A stretch of DNA of 18,790 nt from Candidatus Eiseniibacteriota bacterium (GTDB taxonomy: Bacteria > Eisenbacteria > RBG-16-71-46), in contig VBPB01000027.1 in assembly GCA_005893365.1 (NCBI GenBank), positions 1 to 18,790 of the forward strand, in the 5' to 3' direction. Position numbers and translations under genes: made by a program. Position 1 is the first letter of the stretch, and every line of letters starts with the position of its first letter. Positions 7,133 through 15,094 of the stretch are shown in pieces. The notes below the pieces were generated by a model that saw only the letters and a list, made by a program, of their open reading frames with translations, was not told the origin of the DNA and did no database searches.

Positions 7133-8857
7133 TCATGGCCGCGCGGGCGGGGCCGCGCCCGCGGCACGGGCGGAGTCGGCGCTCATCCTGGCGACCAGCG
7201 CGTCCAGCCGGCGGGCCGAGGCCTCCAACTCTTGGACCAGCGGCCCGGTGGCGCGGGCCCGGGCCAGTGCGGCGCGCGCGGCGGCGGGCGACCCGGCCCG
7301 CGCCCAGGCCTCGGCCGCGAACAGCGCGCGCCGCGGGTTGGGATCGAGCCTAAAGGACGCCTCGAACTCCGGGGCCGCGGCCGCCGCGAGCCCCAGGTCC
7401 ATCGCCCGCTGTCCCAGGTAGAGGTGGAGGTGGCTCAGGTGCGGTTGGGCGAGGCCGGGCGGCTGCTCCACCAGTGCCCGCGCCCGGCGCAGGCTCGCCG
7501 CCTCGCTGGCGTTGACCGCGAGCCAGCCGCCGGACTGGAGCGCCAGCAGCGGCAGCAGGCACAGGAGCGCGCCGCGCAGCCGGCTCGAGGGCAGGCGCGC
7601 CAGCAGGGCGGCCGCGGTCAGCGAGAGGGAGAGGCCCGCGAGCACGCCGAGATCCCAGTCGCGATGCATGCCGAGTCCGCTCGGGGCCGAGGGCAGCAGC
7701 CACAGCAGCGGGACCAAGGGGGCGGCGCCCACCAGCAGCAGCCGCGCCTCGGGGCGCGACAGCGCCCCGGTGAGGGCGGCGCGTCCCACCAGCCAGGGTG
7801 TGAGACAGGCGAGCGGGGCGACCAGCGCCAGCTCGTTGAGCCAGTCGCTGGGCGGCACCGCGCGCGCGGCGCCCAGGATGGCATTAAGGATCTCGCGCGC
7901 ATCCACGCCCAGCTGCCGCCCGCCGACGCCCAGCGCCAGCGTCGCCGCCGCGAGGGCCGCCGCGAGGGCCGCCGCCTCGAGCAGGCGGGCGCGGGCCTCC
8001 GGCCGGTCGCCCGGGAGCGGCGTGCCGAGGATCCGCCAGGCGAGCGGCAGCAGCATGACCAGGGCCAGGCGGTGGGCCAGGAACAGCGCCAGCCACGCGG
8101 CCGCCACGCGCACGGCCTGGCGCGTACCGTCCAGGGGCCGCAGCATCTCGGCCCACCACCACGCCGCGGCGGCGAGCAGCAGTCCGGCCGACTCGGCGTA
8201 GCCCGCGAACGCCTCGAGCGTCCCGCTCACCACCACCGCCGCGCACAGGGCGAGACGCGCGTCCGGGGCCGGGGCGAGCCGGCCCACCGCGCGCCACGCG
8301 CCGGCCAGGTAGAGGCCGGCGAGCGCGAGCGAGACCAGCGAGACCGCCTGGGTGAGCGAGGCCCCGAGCCCGCGCAGCGCGATCGCGCCCAGGAAGTCCA
8401 CCGCGATGTCGAGGGGATTCGCGTGCAGGCGCGTGGACCACTCGCCGAGCGTCGGGGTGATCAGGTGGGCGGTGAAGATCGCCATCGCCCGCAGGCGCAG
8501 CTGGGTATCGCCCAGGAGATGGATGCGCTCGCGCAGCGGGAAGGCGACCGCCAGCGCCGCCGCCAGGGCCAGCGCCATCGCCAGCGGCCGCGAGCGCACG
8601 CGCAGCAGGACGAGGCCGAGGGCCGCGAGCGCCGCCAGCGCCAGCGCGCCGCGCGCACCCTCCGGCAGCGAGCGGAACCCGTTCACCGCCCAGAACCAGT
8701 TGCTGGCCGGCGGGACGATCAGGAGCAGCGCCGCCCACGCCGCCAGGAACCACGCGCCGGCCCCGGGGAGCGCGGGCGGCTCGCGGGCCGCGCGGGCGGG
8801 TCGCGCCGGAGCGGCGCGGCGTTCGTGGCGCTGGGAGGGTCTAGGGCCTGCCTTCAA
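7133..8857 (-). CDS. Polytopic membrane protein with C-terminal TPR-like tail, GT-C-like
   Basis: I do not recognise a named family. The reading frame gives about 574 residues if started at the TTG 8857-8855, which overlaps the glycosyltransferase stop (TTGA) like its neighbours' junctions; no ATG or GTG is a clear competitor. About ten to twelve hydrophobic segments span residues ~35-440. After the second there is a polar loop with HLLGDTQLRLR, placed like the acidic loop of GT-C glycosyltransferases and oligosaccharyltransferases. The last ~120 residues are soluble, Ala-rich helices (LYLGQRAMDLGLAAAAAPEF, then AEAWARAGSPAAARAALARA) that look like degenerate TPR repeats. Its context between a GT4 gene and manC suggests surface-glycan work at the inner membrane. 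Function is inferred only weakly. Confidence 0.75.
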   Translation of the reverse strand: MKAGPRPSQRHERRAAPARPARAAREPPALPGAGAWFLAAWAALLLIVPPASNWFWAVNGFRSLPEGARGALALAALAALGLVLLRVRSRPLAMALALAAALAVAFPLRERIHLLGDTQLRLRAMAIFTAHLITPTLGEWSTRLHANPLDIAVDFLGAIALRGLGASLTQAVSLVSLALAGLYLAGAWRAVGRLAPAPDARLALCAAVVVSGTLEAFAGYAESAGLLLAAAAWWWAEMLRPLDGTRQAVRVAAAWLALFLAHRLALVMLLPLAWRILGTPLPGDRPEARARLLEAAALAAALAAATLALGVGGRQLGVDAREILNAILGAARAVPPSDWLNELALVAPLACLTPWLVGRAALTGALSRPEARLLLVGAAPLVPLLWLLPSAPSGLGMHRDWDLGVLAGLSLSLTAAALLARLPSSRLRGALLCLLPLLALQSGGWLAVNASEAASLRRARALVEQPPGLAQPHLSHLHLYLGQRAMDLGLAAAAAPEFEASFRLDPNPRRALFAAEAWARAGSPAAARAALARARATGPLVQELEASARRLDALVARMSADSARAAGAAPPARP

Positions 8858-10053
8858 TGCCCGCCCCGACGGCTGCTCGCGCGCGGGTCGTCCCCGCCGG
8901 TCGGGGCGAAGCTCGCCAGGCCGAGCACGTCGTCGTAGACCGCCTCGAAGCCCTCGACGATGCGATCCCAGGTGAAGTCGGAGCGCACGCGGGCCGCCCC
9001 CGCGCGGCCGAGCCGGCGCGCCGCGTCGGGCTTGCGGTGGAAGTCCTCGAGCACCGCCGCCAGTGCCGAGGCGTCGCCGGCCGGGACCAGCCGCCCGTCG
9101 ATGCCGTCTTCGATCGCGTCGGGCAGCCCGCCGACCCGGCTCGCCACCACCGGGCGCGCGCGCGCCAGGGCTTCGAGCAGCGAGAGCGGCAGCCCCTCCC
9201 ACCGCGACGGCAGCACGCACGCGTCGGCCGCGAGCAGCAGGGGCCCGAGCGACTCGACCTGGCCCGCGAACCGCACGCGCTCGTCGAGCCCCGCCTGCGC
9301 CACGCGGCGCGCCAGCGCCTCGCGCAGCGCGCCCTCGCCCGCCAGGACCACCACGAAGTCGAGGCCGCGCTCCTTGAGCAGGGCGAGGGCGTCGATCAGC
9401 ACCGCGTGCCCCTTCCGCTCCTCGAGCCGCGCCGCGCACACCCACAGCGGCCGGAACGGGACGATGCCCAGCTCGTCGCGCAGCCGCCGCGCCGCGGGCC
9501 ACTCGCGCTCCTCGTCGGGCGGATCGGCGCCGTTGCCGACGACGCGCATCCGGCCGCGCTCGAGGCCATGGTCCCGGATCAACGCCTCCGCCGCCGCGGC
9601 GCACACCGCGGTGATCGCGTCGGCCCGCTTGAGCTCGGGCCGCGGGCGCCCGGGTGGCGCGGTCCCTTCGGGCGCCCCGATCCCATGCTCGCTGAAGACC
9701 AAGTGCGGCACGCCGGCCGCGCGGGCCAGGGTGGCGAGGTGGTCGTGGGCCTCCTGCGACACCTGGTGCAGGTGAAGGAGGTCCGGGTGCTGCCGCCTGA
9801 GCCGCGACCAGAGGGCGAGGTTCCCGCGCCAGTCCCAGCGCGAGACCACGTCGGGAACGCGGTCGACCGGGAGGCCGTGGTCTGCGAGCGACCCGGCGAG
9901 CTCGTCCGCCTCCGGCGCCTGCGGGAGCCACACCGAGACCGCGAAGCGCGGCTCGGGCAGCCGGGTCGCCAGCTCCCAGATCACGCGCTCGGTCCCGCCG
10001 AGCCGGGCGTCGCTCGCCGCCAGCACCAGCTTCACGCGCTCGTCGCGCTCCAT
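8854..10053 (-). CDS. Glycosyltransferase family 4 protein
   Basis: The 399-residue product shows the GT-B fold of family 4. Near the N-terminus is GGTERVIWELATRL, the glycine-rich acceptor-side loop. The C-terminal half has VGNGAD, AARLEERKGHAVLIDAL, VLAGEGALREAL, then SRWEGLPLSLLEALA, which contains the E-x7-E pair that contacts the donor sugar, and GGLPDAIEDGIDGRLV. It is cytoplasmic or peripheral, transferring a sugar from a nucleotide donor during polysaccharide or glycolipid assembly; donor and acceptor are unknown. The start ATG at 10053-10051 follows a G-rich GGGGGACG. It has its own candidate promoter upstream and overlaps the following membrane-protein gene by four bases, so the two are probably co-translated. 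Confidence 0.92.
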   Translation of the reverse strand: MERDERVKLVLAASDARLGGTERVIWELATRLPEPRFAVSVWLPQAPEADELAGSLADHGLPVDRVPDVVSRWDWRGNLALWSRLRRQHPDLLHLHQVSQEAHDHLATLARAAGVPHLVFSEHGIGAPEGTAPPGRPRPELKRADAITAVCAAAAEALIRDHGLERGRMRVVGNGADPPDEEREWPAARRLRDELGIVPFRPLWVCAARLEERKGHAVLIDALALLKERGLDFVVVLAGEGALREALARRVAQAGLDERVRFAGQVESLGPLLLAADACVLPSRWEGLPLSLLEALARARPVVASRVGGLPDAIEDGIDGRLVPAGDASALAAVLEDFHRKPDAARRLGRAGAARVRSDFTWDRIVEGFEAVYDDVLGLASFAPTGGDDPRASSRRGGH

Positions 10054-10128
10054 CGCGTCCCCCGGTCCGAGCCTTCCCGGGGGCGCCGCCCGCGCGCGGA
10101 TCCCGACCCCGGCGCCACCGGAGCGCCC

Positions 10129-10157
10129 ATGATAGCCGAGCGCTTGGGCGCTGTCCC
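10129..10157 (-). promoter_or_regulatory. Predicted promoter for the GT4-membrane protein operon
   Basis: Minus-strand GGGACA (10157-10152; 4 of 6) and TATCAT (10134-10129; 5 of 6) are 17 bases apart, in the 146-base gap between the glycosyltransferase 2 stop and the GT4 start. The predicted transcript would begin about 70 bases before the GT4 ATG. Confidence 0.45.
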
Positions 10158-10199
10158 CTTGGGCGCCGGTCGCGCGCGGGGTCCGCCGCGCGCGGTAGC

Positions 10200-10892
10200 T
10201 CAGTCGGTGAAACGGTAGCGGAACAGCGTCCAGAACGCCTCGAAGCCGTCGCGCCAGCCGATCTTCTTGCCCTGCGCCTTGGTCCGATAGCGATAGCGGA
10301 TCGGCACCTCGAGGATGCGCTCGCCGCGCTTGGCGACCCGGGCGGTGACCTCGGGGCAGAACTCGAAGCGCTCGCACTTGAGCGGCAGCGACTGGAGGAG
10401 TGAGCGGCGGAACACCTTGTAGCAGGTGGCCTCGTCGGTGAGGCGGGTGCCGTAGAGGAGATTGGCCATCGCGTTGAGCGACAGGACCGCCACCTTGAAG
10501 GCCGTCCACGGCAGCGGATTGTCGGGGTTGAGATAGCGCGAGCCGTACACCACGTTGGTCGCGCCGCTCAGGATGGGCGCGATCAGCTTGGGGTAGTCCT
10601 CGGGGTCGTACTCGAGATCGCCGTCCTGGACGATGACGATCTCGCCTTGGGCCTCCGCCAGCGCGGTGCGGACGGCGCGGCCCTTCCCATGGTTGCGGTC
10701 GTGGTAGAGCGCCCGGATGGGCAGCCTCCGGCTCAGCTCGCCCAGCAGCTCACGCGTGCCGTCGCGCGAGCCATCGTCCACCACCAGCACCTCCTTGTCG
10801 ACCGGCACGGCCAGCACGCGCTGGAGCAGCGTCTCGAGCGTGGCGCGCTCGTTGTAGACCGGGACCAGCACCGAGAGCCGCGGCGGGCTCAC
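10200..10892 (-). CDS. Glycosyltransferase family 2 protein (polyprenyl-phosphate mannosyl/glucosyltransferase type)
   Basis: The 230-residue protein is a single GT-A domain. It has LSVLVPVYNE at the start, VVDDGSRDGT (residues 37-46), the metal-binding D90-G-D92 in QDGDLEYDPEDY, VYGSRYL and DEATCYKVFRRS. Length and motifs fit enzymes like dolichyl-phosphate mannose synthase, which load a sugar onto a polyprenyl phosphate. No membrane helix is seen, so it would act at the cytoplasmic face. The GTG start at 10892-10890 shares bases with the stop of the flippase gene (GTGA), pointing to a coupled pair. The sugar is not determinable, though GDP-mannose made by the manC product in this window is a reasonable donor. 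Confidence 0.92.
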   Translation of the reverse strand: MSPPRLSVLVPVYNERATLETLLQRVLAVPVDKEVLVVDDGSRDGTRELLGELSRRLPIRALYHDRNHGKGRAVRTALAEAQGEIVIVQDGDLEYDPEDYPKLIAPILSGATNVVYGSRYLNPDNPLPWTAFKVAVLSLNAMANLLYGTRLTDEATCYKVFRRSLLQSLPLKCERFEFCPEVTARVAKRGERILEVPIRYRYRTKAQGKKIGWRDGFEAFWTLFRYRFTD

Positions 10893-12379
10893 GACGAGTC
10901 CCCCACCACCGGGATCACGCGGCCCGCGAGCCACTCCTGGACCAGGCGCTTGAGCCCGGCGCCGCGCCCGAACCCCCACAGCGCCGGCAGGTAGGCCACG
11001 GCGACCGCCGCCGAGCGCAGCGTGGCGGTGAGCGGCGACTCGTTGGCACCGAAGGCGCACGCCGCGAGCGCAAGGCCCCCGGCCCACCCCGCCGGGACGA
11101 AGCTCGCGGCCACGAACCCAAGCCGCTCGCCCAGACTCGCGCACAGCACCGGTGCCGCGAGCAGGACCAGCTCGAGCCCGAAGGCGGCGTAGCCGATCGC
11201 GGCGGCAACGGCGATCGCGGCCGGCCTCGGGTCGCGCGCGGCGACCGAGAAGACCAGGACTGCCGTCAGGGCGGCCACCCCCGCCGAGACCGCCAGCAGG
11301 CGGCCGCGCGGGCCCTGGGCCACCACGCAGTAGCCGGGCAGCGTGGCGCCGGAGAGCATCAACGCGCCGAGCGACAGGATGCGCAGCGGCAGGATGCCCT
11401 CGCGGTAGGCCGGCAGCAGCCACGCCACCACCGGTCCCGCCCAGATCATGCCGATCGCGGCGATCGGCGGCAGCGCCACCGCCAGCGCGCGGTGCACCTG
11501 GCGCAGCTCGGCGCGGGTGCGCACCGGGTCGCGCGCGCCCTGGGCGGCGGCCGCGAGCCGCGGGTAGAGCACCGTGGCGGCGGACTCGGGCAGGTAGAGG
11601 ATGAGCCCCGCGGCCATGAGCCCCAGGCTGTAGTGGCCGAGCCCCTCGGTCCCGGCGAAGCGCACGAACGCGAGCCGGTCCACCGAGCGCAGCACCAGCG
11701 AGACCGCGTAGAAGCTGAAGACCGGGAGCCCGAGCCGGGTGAGCGCGAGGCCCTCACGCCAGCGCCCCAGCGTCAGCGGCGGGCGCGTGGGGCCGCGGCG
11801 CATCCAGGCGAGCGCCGCCAGCGAGGCCAGCAACCAGGCGCCGAGCAGGCCCCAGACCTTGAACGGGCCCACCAGCGCCAGCCCGAGCCCGCCCCCCAGC
11901 ACCGCCTGGGCCGCCAGCGCCTCGTTGACGGCCCGGAACTCCCCGTGCGCCCGCAGCGCGCCGGCGTGGTACTGGATCGCGAGGTAGAGCGCCACCACCG
12001 CCAGCATGAGCGCCGGCGCCGCCCAGCCCCACGGCGTGGCGAAGCGGCCGCCGCCCGCGAGCAGGTAGGCCGAGGCGGCGAGGACGAAGACCGCACCGCC
12101 CATCGCCACCACCGACCAGGCGCCGGTCATGAGGCCGCGCGCGGCCGCGCGATCGTCCCGCGCGGCCGCGGCGGGCAGGCGGAGGTCCAAGCCTTGAAGT
12201 GCTCCGCCCGAGGCGTAGGCGCCGTAGTCGACCAGCAGGTTGAGCGCGTTCCAGGCGCCGTAGCCGAGCGGTCCCAGCACCGCCGCCGCCACCACGCCGC
12301 GCGCGAGCAACGCCAAGCGCGCGAGGAACTGGCTCAGCGCGGTGCCGAAGGAATCGCGGACCAGCTGGCGCGGGTGCAC
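10889..12379 (-). CDS. Oligosaccharide flippase family protein (Wzx/MurJ-like, MOP superfamily)
   Basis: The 496-residue product is almost entirely hydrophobic with about twelve to fourteen transmembrane segments, as in polysaccharide flippases. Recognisable landmarks are the N-terminal SQFLARLALLARGVVAAAVL with GPLGYGAWNALNLLVDYGAY, a common Wzx opening, and the central LVLRSVDRLAFVRFAGTEGL with LGHYSLG. The role would be to move lipid-linked sugars from the inner to the outer leaflet of the cytoplasmic membrane. The start is the GTG at 12379-12377; no strong ribosome-binding site precedes it. The gene is divergent from the DegT-type aminotransferase across a 99-base gap and coupled to the following glycosyltransferase. 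Substrate unknown. Confidence 0.87.
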   Translation of the reverse strand: MHPRQLVRDSFGTALSQFLARLALLARGVVAAAVLGPLGYGAWNALNLLVDYGAYASGGALQGLDLRLPAAAARDDRAAARGLMTGAWSVVAMGGAVFVLAASAYLLAGGGRFATPWGWAAPALMLAVVALYLAIQYHAGALRAHGEFRAVNEALAAQAVLGGGLGLALVGPFKVWGLLGAWLLASLAALAWMRRGPTRPPLTLGRWREGLALTRLGLPVFSFYAVSLVLRSVDRLAFVRFAGTEGLGHYSLGLMAAGLILYLPESAATVLYPRLAAAAQGARDPVRTRAELRQVHRALAVALPPIAAIGMIWAGPVVAWLLPAYREGILPLRILSLGALMLSGATLPGYCVVAQGPRGRLLAVSAGVAALTAVLVFSVAARDPRPAAIAVAAAIGYAAFGLELVLLAAPVLCASLGERLGFVAASFVPAGWAGGLALAACAFGANESPLTATLRSAAVAVAYLPALWGFGRGAGLKRLVQEWLAGRVIPVVGDSS

Positions 12380-12403
12380 CGGTCAGCGCCCCGGGGCCCG
12401 GGT

Positions 12404-12433
12404 TTGGCCGGCCGGCCGCGCGTGGCTTAGAAT
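12404..12433 (+). promoter_or_regulatory. Predicted promoter for the DegT-type aminotransferase
   Basis: TTGGCC (12404-12409) and TAGAAT (12428-12433; 5 of 6 to the -10 consensus) are 18 bases apart, giving a leader of roughly 40 bases before the GTG at 12479. It lies in the divergent gap with the flippase gene, which also holds GC palindromes (GGCCGGCCGGCC near 12406). Confidence 0.45.
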
Positions 12434-12478
12434 CGTCGCTCGCATGCGCCCCGCCCGCTCCCACTCCGCCCGGCGTCC

Positions 12479-13702
12479 GTGACCGAACCGTCCACGCCCG
12501 CACGCGCCCCGGGGGCGCTGGCCTCGCAGGGCGGCGCCCCGGTCAGGGCCACCTACCTGCCGGTGGCGCTGCCCTGGATCGGCGAGCGCGAGAAGCAGCT
12601 GGTGCTGGAGACGCTCGACTCGGGCTGGATCACCACCGGGCCGCGTGCCCAGGAGCTGGGCCGCCGCGTCGCCGAGCTGGCCGGCGCCCGCCACGGGCTC
12701 GCGGTCAGCTCGTGCACCGCCGCCATCCACCTGGGCCTGCTGGGCCTGGGGTTGGGCCCAGGCGACGAGGTCATCACCTCGGACTACACCTTCGCCTCGA
12801 CCGTCAACGTCATCACGCACACCGGCGCCCGGCCGGTGCTCGCCGACATCGAGCCCGAGACGCTGTGCATCGACCCGAAGGCGATCGAGCGGGCGCTGAC
12901 GCCGCGCACGCGGGCCATCCTGACGGTGGACTACGGCGGCCAGCCCTGCGACTACGACGCCATCCTGGCGCTGGCGCGCGCGCGCGGCATCCCGGTGCTC
13001 GCCGACTCGGCGCATGCGCTCGGGGGCCGCTGGCGCGGCCAGCCGATCGGCTCGCTGGCCACGGTGACCGCGTTCTCCTTCTACGCCATCAAGAACCTCA
13101 CCACCGGCGAGGGCGGGGCGGTGGTCACCGACGACGAGGCCCTGATGGAGCGCATGGCGATGCTGTCGCTGCACGGCATGGACCGCAACGCGTGGAAGCG
13201 CTACACGTCGACCGGGTCCTGGTACTACGAGGTGGCCGCCGCCGGCTACAAGTACAACCTGAGCGACATCCTGGCCGCGGTGGGCGTGGGCCAGCTCGAG
13301 CGCTTCGCCGGCTTCCAGCGCCGGCGCGCCGAGCTCGCCGACGGCTACGCCGCGCGGCTCGCCGCCGTGCGCGAGGTCCGGCTCCCCCGCGCCCGCGCGG
13401 GCGCGGTCCACGCCTGGCACCTCTATCCGATCGCGCTCGAGCTGGAGCGGCTCACCTGCGACCGGGCCCGCTTCATCGAGGAGCTGCGCGCCGAGAACAT
13501 CGGCACCACCGTCAACTTCATCCCCATCCACCTCCATCCCTATTACCGCGACACGCTCGGGTACGCGGCGGGGAGCTTCCCGGCCGCCGAGGACGCCTAT
13601 CCGCGCGCCGTCACGCTCCCGCTCTACCCGCGGATGAGCGACCGGGACCTGGACGACGTGTGCGCGGCGGTGCGCAAGGTGGTCACGCACTTCCGCCGCT
13701 GA
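12479..13702 (+). CDS. DegT/DnrJ/EryC1/StrS family PLP-dependent sugar aminotransferase
   Basis: The 407-residue enzyme belongs to the fold-type I aminotransferases that convert keto-sugar nucleotides to amino sugars for surface polysaccharides, using glutamate as donor. Motifs include LPWIGEREKQLVLETLDSGW, AVSSCTAAIHLGLLGLGLGP (phosphate cradle), SDYTFASTVNVI, DSAHALGG, and FSFYAIKNLTTGEGG, in which K205 is the predicted PLP Schiff-base lysine. GYKYNLSDILAAVGVGQLER and FIPIHLHPYYR complete the pattern. The GTG at 12479 has no clear Shine-Dalgarno sequence, so initiation may rely on other features; no better in-frame start is seen. It is divergent from the flippase gene, and its stop lies 11 bases from the convergent flippase-like gene. 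The amino-sugar product is not known. Confidence 0.93.
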   Translation: MTEPSTPARAPGALASQGGAPVRATYLPVALPWIGEREKQLVLETLDSGWITTGPRAQELGRRVAELAGARHGLAVSSCTAAIHLGLLGLGLGPGDEVITSDYTFASTVNVITHTGARPVLADIEPETLCIDPKAIERALTPRTRAILTVDYGGQPCDYDAILALARARGIPVLADSAHALGGRWRGQPIGSLATVTAFSFYAIKNLTTGEGGAVVTDDEALMERMAMLSLHGMDRNAWKRYTSTGSWYYEVAAAGYKYNLSDILAAVGVGQLERFAGFQRRRAELADGYAARLAAVREVRLPRARAGAVHAWHLYPIALELERLTCDRARFIEELRAENIGTTVNFIPIHLHPYYRDTLGYAAGSFPAAEDAYPRAVTLPLYPRMSDRDLDDVCAAVRKVVTHFRR

Positions 13703-13713
13703 CCCCGGGTGCC

Positions 13714-14682
13714 TCACGCGCTCACCTCGCGGGCCTGCCCCAGCGAGCGCAGCGAGAGCCCCTCGCGCTGCAGGCAGTAGAGCCCCACCAGCGTCACCGG
13801 CGCCCACTGGCTGGCCCAGTAGAACCACGAGAACGGCACCGCGGTCGCCTTGCCCACCTGGAACAGCGCCAGCCCGGCGATGCACGCCATGTTCATGGTG
13901 CCGATGTAGCCGGGGGCCGCCGTGAGCGCGGCGTGCCAGGGCAGGTGGATGGCCAGCGCCCACAGGCTCACCTGCAACCCCATCACGATCACCGCGAACA
14001 TCGCGAACGACAGCAGCATCACCCACAGCAGGCGGGGCAGGTCGCGGAACAGGCCCAAGCCCTCGACGAAATGGTTGAGCAGGTGGGCGACGCGGTCGCG
14101 CACCGTCTCGGGCAAGGGGGCCGAGAGCCGGCCGATCAGGGCGTGGGCCAGGCGCGGCTGGCGTTCGAGCGCGACCACGAACAGCGTGAGCCCGACGCAG
14201 GCGGTGACCAGCACGCCCGCGCCCGCGCGGGTCATGCGCCCGGCCTCGCTGGCCTGCGAGATCGGGTGGATGAGCAGCGCGATGCCGAGGATGGCGAGCA
14301 GCGAGATCATGTCCACGGCGCGCTCGACCACCACGGTGGCGAGCAGCGTGGTCTTGGAGATGCCCTCGCGGCGCGAGAGCGCCCACGGGCGGACGAACTC
14401 GCCCAGGCGCAGCGGCAGAATGTTGTTGGCCATGAAGCCGATCATGGTGGCCGAGAACAGCCCGCCGAGCCCGAGGCGCCGGGGACTCGCGATCAGCGAC
14501 CGCCAGCGCAGCGCGCGCACCCAGAAGGCGAACAGCGTGGTGGCGACGGCGCCGATGAAGCCGAGGTAGTTGGCGTGGCGCAGCACCCGCCACACCGCGA
14601 ACGGGTCCACGTCCCGCATCGACAGCCAGAGACAGACCGCCGAGACGACGATGCCGGCGGTCAGCTGCAGCGCGCGGCTCAC
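13714..14682 (-). CDS. Flippase-like domain protein (lysylphosphatidylglycerol synthase TM region family)
   Basis: The 322-residue integral membrane protein has about seven to eight hydrophobic segments. It carries the family landmarks RALRWRSLI, NNILPLRLGEFVRPWAL, VVERAVDM and, near the C-terminus, AAPGYIGTMN. This is the LPG_synthase_TM/UPF0104 fold, without the catalytic GNAT-like domain of MprF. Members of this group are thought to move or process lipid-linked compounds; AglD-like archaeal members are tied to protein glycosylation. The GTG start at 14682-14680 overlaps the DUF2304 gene stop (GTGA). Coupling to a polyprenyl-phosphate glycosyltransferase and DUF2304 supports a role in lipid-linked sugar translocation, which is inference. 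Confidence 0.87.
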   Translation of the reverse strand: MSRALQLTAGIVVSAVCLWLSMRDVDPFAVWRVLRHANYLGFIGAVATTLFAFWVRALRWRSLIASPRRLGLGGLFSATMIGFMANNILPLRLGEFVRPWALSRREGISKTTLLATVVVERAVDMISLLAILGIALLIHPISQASEAGRMTRAGAGVLVTACVGLTLFVVALERQPRLAHALIGRLSAPLPETVRDRVAHLLNHFVEGLGLFRDLPRLLWVMLLSFAMFAVIVMGLQVSLWALAIHLPWHAALTAAPGYIGTMNMACIAGLALFQVGKATAVPFSWFYWASQWAPVTLVGLYCLQREGLSLRSLGQAREVSA

Positions 14683-15077
14683 GCGGGCTCGCCCGGGGCG
14701 GCGGGAAGGGCCATGGCGGGCCGGTCGCCGCGCAGCTCCTCGAGCTCGAAGCGCACCAGCGCCAGCTCGCGCGTCAGCGTGTGGTTCTCCTGGCCCAGGC
14801 GCGACAACTTGACCGAGAGGTAGAGCAGCATGGCGGTGGCGAAGGCGAGGCCGAAGAAGAACACCGTCGAGCCCTCGTACAGGATGCCGAGGGCGCGGGT
14901 GATGGCCCTGAGCAGCGGCGTCGAGAAGCCGAGCACGGCCGCGGCCACGCTCGACACCACCCAGAGGAGCGAGTACTCCTCGGACAGCCGGCGCCGGCGC
15001 ACCAGCTCGAGGACGTAGAGCGCCAGGCCCACCGCCGCCAGCGCGGCGATGACCTGCGTGCGAGAGAGGAACTCCAT
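14679..15077 (-). CDS. DUF2304 domain-containing membrane protein
   Basis: The 132-residue protein has three hydrophobic segments (residues ~8-24, ~37-57 and ~70-92) and a charged helical tail with RLGQENHTLTRELALVRFEL, likely a short coiled coil. RRRRLSEEYSLLWV between the first two segments is the hallmark of DUF2304. The family is frequently encoded next to family 2 glycosyltransferases, as here. The ATG at 15077-15075 follows an excellent AAGGAGG. Its function is unknown; a membrane partner or anchor for the neighbouring soluble glycosyltransferase is an inference from gene order. Confidence 0.9.
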   Translation of the reverse strand: MEFLSRTQVIAALAAVGLALYVLELVRRRRLSEEYSLLWVVSSVAAAVLGFSTPLLRAITRALGILYEGSTVFFFGLAFATAMLLYLSVKLSRLGQENHTLTRELALVRFELEELRGDRPAMALPAAPGEPA

Positions 15078-15094
15078 GATCGCCTCCTTGGGGT

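Noticed and set aside
5873..8938. Very long plus-strand open frame (about 1,000 codons).
   Set aside because: It is antisense to manC, the SPOR lipoprotein and the membrane protein, is Arg/Gln/Gly-rich and shows no motifs; such frames are expected in high-GC DNA.
10141..10172. Short direct repeat CTTGGGCGC in the gap before the GT4 gene.
   Set aside because: Two 9-base copies in GC-rich DNA; no symmetry or conservation evidence for an operator.
10189..10242. tRNA-like start: TAGCTCAGTCGG at 10196-10207 matches the D-arm box, with CTCGAA further on.
   Set aside because: The spacing to the T-loop-like bases is too short, no acceptor or anticodon stem can be drawn, and most of the stretch is the coding end of the GT2 gene.
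12712..14823. Plus-strand open frame of about 700 codons, and a minus-strand one over 12383-14593.
   Set aside because: They overlap the DegT aminotransferase and flippase-like genes, which have clear family motifs; composition is that of shadow frames.
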